Shown here one piece after another: positions 56,577-64,000 of a stretch of DNA of 64,000 nt; within the stretch, counting starts at the first letter, position 1, and every line of letters starts with the position of its first letter. This stretch comes from Bombardia bombarda. Taxonomy: Eukaryota; Ascomycota; Sordariomycetes; Sordariales; Lasiosphaeriaceae. The stretch spans positions 5,169,001 through 5,233,000 of the forward strand of contig JAULSR010000001.1 in the NCBI GenBank assembly GCA_030512295.1, written 5' to 3'. Both the position numbers and the translations under genes were made by a program. Under the pieces are notes generated by a model. The model worked only from the letters and a program-made list of their open reading frames with translations, had not been told where the DNA came from and searched no databases.

Positions 56577-59500
56577 GGATGGTGTGAGGAGAGGATGTGC
56601 TTTTTCCTTTCTGCAAGTGGTAGCTATGTGTGATGAGTTCGTGGCTTAAAAAGGGAAGAGGGGGAGGGGTAGCACATACATACATACATACGGATATGCA
56701 GCTCTGGCCAACCGACAGGCAGGTCGGGGGTGTCTGTAAAGATTGGCACCGATAGATTACCAATTCCCCAATCGGTGTTTATTACCAATCGTAGCGGCGT
56801 TTAATGTTTTGCTGGTTTGTTTTTACATGACTGAATAGCTGTCTGGAGTTCTAGACTCCAGGCATAGCGTCCCGCAAGCAGGCTGTTCGGCGTTAAGCTG
56901 TCTTAGGCGTTTGCGCTTGTTGATTGGAAGCGTTGGCCCGACGTTGGACAGGCTAGAATTCGAGGGCCAGTGGCGGGTGTAACAGAAGCCATGTCTCAGT
57001 CAGACTAAAAAGAAACTCACCTACTTTCCATTGACTGATTGCACTTGCTGTGTATCAGAGAAAGGAGCGTGGAAAAGATGCATTGGGTAGTTTCCGGCTG
57101 GAAGGATTTCCGCTAGCTGGTATTGCTGCGCATGCTACCGTAGGTACTTGGGATAAGACGCACAAATAGCCCAGGCATTCAGTAAGAAAATAAGCAGAAA
57201 TGCAGACACCCCGCATGCAGAAAGATTGGGGTACCTTGTCTGGCTTGGCTCGAGTCTGGGTATTCAGGGTCGAAAATGCCCCGCAGCGTGGTTGGTGGTG
57301 TATGCTACGTACTGTACCTATGTACACACCTTGGGGAAGGTGCATAGGTGTTGCGAAACGCTGCATTTGATTACTGGAATGCTTGGATACTATTGTTCTG
57401 GTTGGATGGTCTGGACCTGTATGTTCTCCGCAATAATGCACACATGTTTTTTCACCGACGTTGTTTTTTACGAGGTCCGCCTTACGAAAGCAGGAGGCGT
57501 AAACTCCGAGTTCGTGGCGGGGTGAAAACACCACCCGACCAAGCAGAGAGATACTTGACGCGAGGTATCGTTTATGAGGTCTTTGCAGCTAAGCGGTACA
57601 GCAAAATACTCAGGATTCGGTCCGCCGCGTCCGTTTCCGGCCCGCTGACCCCACCACCACAATCATATCACCGATCTGGCCAGGGGGATTGGGCTAGGCA
57701 GAATGCTGACTCAACTATTTTCGGCGTTTAGATAGCGAGCTAACCAGCGTCGTAATGGTGAAAGCATGAAACACTGCAATTTGGATGCGTTATTGTTCAT
57801 TTTGTCAATTGAAGATGGATTAAAAGCTTTTGTATCTGACAGTATGCGCCCAAGTTACCTGCTGCTACGGAGCTGGAAGGGAGAGGCTCAGAGGGTTATG
57901 ATGGGACGGTGCTATTCTTGGTCGGCCCTGGTCGCATAAGGTGGTTTTAAGGTTTCCACAATTCGCAATGTTGCTCAGTACTTGGCACAGCTGGGGCGTA
58001 CACAGTAAACATCAAAGCAAATGAAAAATAGGTTCCTGAATGTCCTTTATTCAGCATCACGACGTCGTTTGTTCAGGCTCAATCTGTGATTACTCTGTAC
58101 CTCGCTCATCGTCTGCCATCAGCTTCTCTTGCATTCATCAGGTCCCTTTCTCGATAAGGATCCAACCAGAAGTCTCTCTCTCTGGTATGGCCGACGTTGT
58201 ACCCCTGTCAGGCAGCGGAGATAGTAATTAACACACCCTTACCTACCTACGCAAGCTCAAGGCAAGCTCAAGGCAAGCTCGCGACCCAATTGGCGCGTGC
58301 GTCCCCTGTCGGCGTCGCTGAGCGGCAGGTTTTGGTGCTGACTGTGCACTATTCGCTGGAGCTAAATCATGTTATATCCGACTCACTGGCTCTGCTGTGA
58401 TTGGAGAGATGGGGAATAAAAACGCGGGAACGGAGGGATGCAGCCGTAGGGCTAGGTCGGCTGACATGGGTGTGCCCGAAACGCCCTCGACGCCCTGGAC
58501 GAGCCGTTGTCCCAGCTGCGCCCCACCTCCACACTAGCGTTTAAGACCCTGGCTTTTGGTGAACTCGTGTTCTGTGTGGGGTGTGACCCTCCTACCTACA
58601 CAGTACACAATTCAGGATTTTCCTTCCTTTCCGACTACTTCAGTGGTACGTATGCACAGTACCTAACATATTCCCTTTCCCTGCAAGTTGCGCCCTGTAA
58701 GCCGTAAGCTGTGCTTCGCGGCAGGCGCTGCTCTCAGTGTCCCTTGACTGCTGGCGGTGGGTATTTGCCGCCTTGGCAATGAAACAAATGGCTGGGGTCG
58801 ATTTGTTCGATAAGGCCGGCCTTCCCACGGTTCGTTGGTGCTTTGTGGGCGACGGTTGGCATTCGACCGAATGTTGGTTGGAGCTACTGCAAGCCTGCCG
58901 TGATGTCATTCCTAACCCCGAGCGGTCCTTCCCGCTTTTCTATTATCGCCGCTGCCAAGTCGTTTTGTCAAAACCAATGACACGGGGTTTGAAGGTGGGA
59001 AAGAATAGATCTGAAAAAGAAAAAAGAAAGCGCACATGTCCCATGTTTCTAGCCATGTGGCAGGACTTCATGCCAGATTAGATTGATCCATCGGGTTTAT
59101 GCTGACCGGGACGAGGGAGGGGTGCTTAACACCGATCGTACCAGCTAGTTCCATGTCCCCCGGTAGCTTCGTCAAGATCGAATGTTGAGCGCCGGCAAGA
59201 GACTTCTTTTTTTCTGGGGTAGGGTTTTGCGTTACTTGGATTTTGTCCAGGTGATGTACCTCAGTCACTGACTGGTAATGCGCGGGTGATAGGGTACATT
59301 GGGAGAAAGGTAGTGACTGAAGTGGACAATCTGGTGTAGAATAGTGTGAGTAAGTCATTTGAATCGATGTGTACATGAAAACATATGTGAAGATTAGTAG
59401 CTACCTGCATAATGGTCCTTTGCGTACTATACTTAGTAGTCTTGTGTTCCATGTAGACTTGTCGCATAATCGATGTAGGTACAGGAAAGGAACGAACAGC

Positions 59501-60720
59501 TTGTACAATGTTTTCGTGTTAAGATTTGTGTGTAAGGAATTTGAAGTGCATACCAGAGCTGCTTTATCAAGTACACTCGCGTAACAGGCCGATCTCGATA
59601 TATCTCTGAACCAGATTCATCCCCAGATCCATGTATAGTTCCGTACGAGGCCTTTCCGATCGGCTTGGTACTACACACTAGACTACTGCAAGTGTCCAGC
59701 GATCCCAACTTCTGTAGGTATGCAGCGGAACCAACCTTATTTTGAGACAAAGACTACAGCAGTCTATAGATCGGATCGATCGTCCGAAGACCATTGACCC
59801 GGGCGGGATCAAGGTTGTAGAAAGGTCTGGGCACTGTACCTACACAGTAAGGTATCTCGGCTAAGGAGGGAAGACACCATATGGCGCAACTCATAAACCC
59901 CCACCGCCAGCGTTTGGTGCCGCCATGCTGGGACGCGACACAAAATGGCAGTGAACCCAAGTACTCAGCACCTTCCATCAATATTATTGGTTCTACAAGG
60001 TTACCGGCCTAGTAACTCGGCGTGTTCTTGGTGTGTAGTATTGTCAATGAGCCAGGCACCTTGATGGATAGATGCCGTCGGTGGGTAAGGGCTCGGAGTT
60101 TGTCCTCAGCCATGCATCAAGCAACGATATAGATCGCCCCGTGAACCGGTTTCATACATGTATTCTTAGAAATTTCCGCCTTTGTCCATCATGAGCCTGT
60201 GGGTGTAGGTCTAAAGTTAGAGGCCCCTTTTTGAATGGGTGAGGCTTTTGCCACACCCCACCTCATGTAAACAACCCCAGTCAAGACACTTACTTGTTGG
60301 TAGCTGCAATACCCCCTAGACCAGGCGGATTTAGTTACTTTAGCGAATAATTTCGTATTGGTACTATCCAGTTTAAAATGCTCTCTCCTTGTTATTATAA
60401 GAAGCTCCCGATGTTCCCGCTTTGTCATCCACGCTCTCCCGAATTGTAAGCCCATTTGCTACGAACATCACATTTATAGAGAGACATGTCATGATATCCA
60501 GAGAGCGCGATGGTCTGGTTCGTTTAAGATACACAATTTAAGCACCCAGAGTGCCCATATCGATGCAAAGCACATCATGCCGAACATAGATAACTTTTGT
60601 AAGCCTATGACTGTGACTGTGAGTGACGAGCGAGGACTAGTAGAACAAGTAAGGTATGTGAGGTCCGTCCCTGTTGTTTTCCACACCAAGAAAACGAAAA
60701 TTCCTCTATCGTCTACGTAG
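56577..60720. other. Intergenic, 4.1 kb
   Basis: No supported gene. It holds a CATA run at 56675-56692 and an 11-bp tandem (AGGCAAGCTCA-type, three copies) near 58252-58278. Open frames are short and lack recognisable motifs. Confidence 0.5.
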
Positions 60721-61694
60721 GCAACGTATCCATCAGATTTCAGAATATTATTTAACTCGAGCAGAGTTGCTTCATTGTGTCTTTTTATAAACCTGTTCTC
60801 TAGCTATCAAATCTATGAACTGTAATATTTGAACACTGTTAAATGTGCAACCTGCATTGTCACAGGAAAGGCTTTTGCAACTCTATACAATATCTCTACT
60901 AATATAACTTCTCCCTTGAACGTTTATTCATTGATACTTATGTTTGTGTTACGTCTTGCCCATCTTTCTTATATACTCTAACAATGATATGTATATCAAA
61001 TTACATTGCACCTCATATATAAGGTATAGGCCAATAGCTATTCATATTTCAATACACAAATCGTAAGCAAAAACCCAACGAACAATAAATCTATATCAAC
61101 ACGGATCTCTTTAAAATTAGAATAAGTATTTGCGGACTCACGACGAGCTCCCATATATATCAAATTGTATATGAAGAAGTACTAAAAGATTGCATTGCTA
61201 CAAGGATGAATATCTTAACAACGGCCCTGGTGGGCTTGTAGGCTGATATATGTGTAATTCTACGGGGGTTCTCAATATCTTTCCTTGTAAACATATACAT
61301 ACTCCCACGACGGCTGTCGGTTAACCACTTTGTTGGGTTGTGTACAGGCAGTCGGATAGATCAAACACCCAACATCAATATAAGCCCTCAACCCCCCATG
61401 GTTCATTGTGAAGCAGCTCAAACCTCTCAACTTCCACCACCTCTTGGTGTGTTTCTTTTGATGACATTATTGAACGCCATCGGTTTTATCTTTTGTCACT
61501 CTAGTGTGTTTCAAATAAGGTTGATTGATATTAGAAATATGAAGCAATTCTGTTCCATACCTACGCCCTTGTAAGTGCAATCTGCATAATTCTATTACAC
61601 CAACGTGTACGTCTATCCAATGCCCATCTTTGACTGCCATGTGATATATGCTCTAAACCATGTCAAACACACTTTATTCAGAGCCTCCTCTGAT
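60721..61694. other. AT-rich tract downstream of the MFS gene
   Basis: This kilobase is visibly richer in A and T than its surroundings, with many TATAT/AATAT words and no open frame of note. RIP-mutated repeat remnant or simple AT-rich spacer are both possible. Confidence 0.5.
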
Positions 61695-63757
61695 CTAGCC
61701 AACCATTGGAGCAGAATTACCAGCGCCCAAAAGCTTTCTCTTCTGCAAAGATGTTAGTCAAGTGTGACGTAAATAATCGCCAAAATGAGATAGACATACG
61801 TTTAGACATAGGGATATCAGCGTGACAACGGCACTTCCAAAGAAGGCCGGAATAGACGTCTTGCGCAGATTTTGCACGATAACGTCAATGACCTGGCCAC
61901 GCAGCTCAGATGGAACTTGGCGGAGTGCCGCGCTGGATGTTCCTGGACACATACGCGTGTTAGAGATGCCTCAGGTCCAACGTCATCCAGTTCAAGAACG
62001 TCAGCAACATACCACTGAGAATATCATTAAGCTCGGCCTCTGCAAAGGTAGGAAGCACATCCCGCAGGCCATCCAAAGCTCCGTTGACGAACACAGCTCC
62101 CGCTATCGATAGTGCAAGCGTGACTCCTGTATACTGTGCCAACATGACCCATGGAATACCCTGAGAGGCGAACTCTGGGGGAATCACGCCATGAATCACG
62201 CCGTAGGCAGTCTGGGTTTGTTGATTGGTCAGCAAACAACTCCTAGACATCCAATAAAAGAAAATAAAAGGGGCTTCTCAACATACCTGGTTGCAGAACC
62301 CCAATCCTATCGCCAGAATCACCTCGGCGCCATAGATGTACCCCGTTGACGTGGTTGCATCGATCTCGTAAAGCATCACATTGCCTACTAGTGACAAGGC
62401 GCCGCCCATAAAGAACCACGGCCAGTAGTACCCAAACTTAACCATCAAGAAGCCCTGTGACAGGTTGGCAACGCTAAAGACCAAGATCAGCGGCAGCAGT
62501 CGCACAGCCGCCTCCAGCGCGCTGTCTCCCCGTGTGAACTGAAAGTAAACAGGGATATAGAAGATGGGCACAAACGCGGCAGTATTCGAGTGTATTGTCG
62601 ACAGGCCCAACAGCACAGCCTCCTTGTGCCTCAGCATATCGGTCGGGAAAATCCTGTCCTTGACCGTCGTAAACCAAGCATAATACTGCTGCACGCCAAA
62701 CACAATCGCCACCACGCCACCCACCACAAACAGCGCAATAGTCTCGCCACTGCCCCAAGCATATAGCACCCCGCCAAAGTTGATGGCCATGACTAACGAT
62801 ATCGAAAACCCTGTCATCAGCAGCGTGCCCAAGAAGTCAAAGTTCTCCAGCCTCTGCCTCCTTGTGACGCTCTTGGGGAGCGGGTTCATCGACGGCAGCA
62901 CAAACAGATAGATCGGCATGAACACGCCGCCAATGATCAGGTTGATGTAAAACGCCCAGCGCCAGTTGAAGCGCTCAAACGCGCCGCCCACGACGGGCCC
63001 CAGCACGGTGCCGACGCTCCACACGACGGCCGTGATGCTGAAGTAGGCCGGCTTCTCGTGGTCCTCGGTCGACAGCGCGACGAGGGTCATCAGGCCGCAG
63101 TAGACGCCGCTGCCGGCGACGCCGAGGAAGACGCGGCCGCAGATGATGGCGTTCATGTTGGGGGCGGCGCCGCACAGCGCCGACGCGCCGAGGAAGCACA
63201 CGATGCTGCCCACATAGAGCCACTTGGGGTCGAACTTCTCGTAGAGCTTGCCAAAGGGCAGGATAGCCACGTAGGCGCCCGCGACGAAGCCGACCGAGAG
63301 CCAAGGGAGCATGGGCACGGAGGAGAAGTCATTGACGATGGCGGGGACGAGGTCGGCGGTGATGGTGCTGTCGAGGGAGTAGAAGAACATGGAGGAGTAG
63401 ATGCCGACGAGAATGAGGATCCACTGGTTGTTGACGACATTTTTGTGTCAGTTTGGGTCTGTTTTGTTTGCTTGTGGTTTGTGCGTGAGGTGATGGTGAT
63501 GGTGATGGTGATGGTGATGGTGGCTGCGTTGATGATGATCAAGATGGTGGACTGTATAAACGTACCCTGAAGCCGCGGATCGTGCGAACGAAGGGAGCGG
63601 GTTGCCCGTCCTCGCCAGAGACAACAACGTTGTCGCCCTCGGGCATCGACGTCTTCTCGCCATCCGAAGGGGAGCTGTTGGACGTCGACGACATGGCCTT
63701 CTCGCCAACAACGGACGGCGGCGCCGTGATGGTTGGCGCGGCACTGGACGCCATCAT
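61695..63757 (-). CDS. MFS transporter, drug:H+ antiporter (DHA2/TRI12-like) type
   Basis: Five exons, 63757-63566, 63423-62287, 62211-62013, 61942-61800 and 61742-61695, total 1719 nt, 572 residues. The first 60 residues are a soluble acidic Ser-rich head. About 12-14 hydrophobic segments follow, starting WILILVGIYSSMFFYSLDST. Family motifs include LPFGKLYEKFDPKWLYVGS (motif A region), GRVFLGVAGSGVYCG and TVLGPVVGGAFERFNWRW (motif C, antiporters). Architecture fits plasma-membrane efflux of small molecules or toxins driven by protons. Substrate is unknown. The last exon adds only KRKLLGAGNSAPMVG. Intron 1 (142 nt) carries a GGTGAT hexamer repeat. It is the last gene in the window; no biosynthetic gene is adjacent. 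Confidence 0.94.
63489..63523 (+). repeat. GGTGAT hexanucleotide repeat in MFS intron 1
   Basis: Five to six GGTGAT units lie wholly inside the first intron of the transporter gene, so length changes should not alter the protein. Confidence 0.85.
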
Positions 63758-64000
63758 AAAGGCCTTGTCCAATCTGTAGGGTATGGCGCACTACAGTGGA
63801 AAAGGGGCCAAAAAGGGGGTAGGGTGCTACCTAGAGCTGGAAGGTACAGTGGGTGATTGATAGGGAAGCAAGCAACTGCTGTGTATGGCAGGAAGGTGGA
63901 TAGAAAAGACTGGCGTGTTAACACGACCGAGAGAGAAACACTCGACAGCGGGATAAAGACATGACGGCTATTTTGCCAATTGACGGCTTGTAGTTTTTGT
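63758..64000. other. Upstream region of the MFS gene
   Basis: Promoter and 5' UTR of the transporter at the window edge. No other gene is seen. Confidence 0.5.

Noticed and set aside
50326..63757. Secondary-metabolite cluster of GMC oxidoreductase, ADH and MFS
   Set aside because: No backbone synthase is present and the genes are 3-5 kb apart with empty DNA between them. A cluster is not supported in this window.

Overview
The window looks like a nuclear chromosome segment of a filamentous ascomycete (Pezizomycotina, most likely Sordariomycetes). Genes are split by short 50-125 nt introns with GTATGT/GTAAGT-like donors and YAG acceptors. Coding exons are GC-rich with C/G-ending codons. Housekeeping proteins (methionine aminopeptidase 2, porin, Asn2, Ubc9, Pex19, an Ups2-type PRELI protein) have filamentous-fungal lengths. 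Intergenic DNA carries many short CCTACCTA / TACCTAGGTA words. The taxonomic call is inference; no marker gene settles it.

Layout. 0.4-21.2 kb is a housekeeping block: a small acidic protein of unknown function, UPS2 (-), MAP2 (-) divergent from a mitochondrial J-domain protein (+), an intron-containing tRNA-Phe, mitochondrial porin (-), asparagine synthetase (-, 7 exons), UBC9 (- , with an apparent 1-nt frameshift), PEX19 (+, with a GC-AG intron) and a polyQ protein (-). An 18-bp x 8 tandem array follows at 21.7 kb. 22.0-25.5 kb holds a 1055-residue Ser/Pro/Gln-rich orphan (-). 25.5-29.3 kb has no intact gene but contains a stop-riddled coding relic (about 27.8-28.8 kb).

29.3-31.1 kb is the most unusual part. 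Two near-identical 92-bp direct repeats flank a single gene whose product shows a PD-(D/E)XK nuclease-like pattern. The gene has an in-frame amber codon at position 387, after which the same frame stays open for 96 more codons. A purine run directly precedes the right repeat, so the repeats look LTR-like, or mark a non-autonomous element carrying a cargo gene. Next come a beta-class-like glutathione S-transferase (+) and a Zn2Cys6 transcription factor (-).

36.6-50.3 kb is a gene-poor stretch of almost 14 kb with no convincing gene. Beyond it are three widely spaced metabolic genes, all on the minus strand: a secreted GMC oxidoreductase, a zinc alcohol dehydrogenase and an MFS efflux-type transporter. 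They are separated by 3-5 kb of apparently empty DNA.

Functionally the left half is ordinary core biology: mitochondrial import, lipid transfer and porin, peroxisome biogenesis, sumoylation, N-terminal methionine removal, asparagine synthesis. The right half looks accessory: mobile-element cargo, detoxification, regulation, secreted oxidase, transporter. All exon coordinates come from reading splice signals and reading-frame continuity by eye. No database search was possible.
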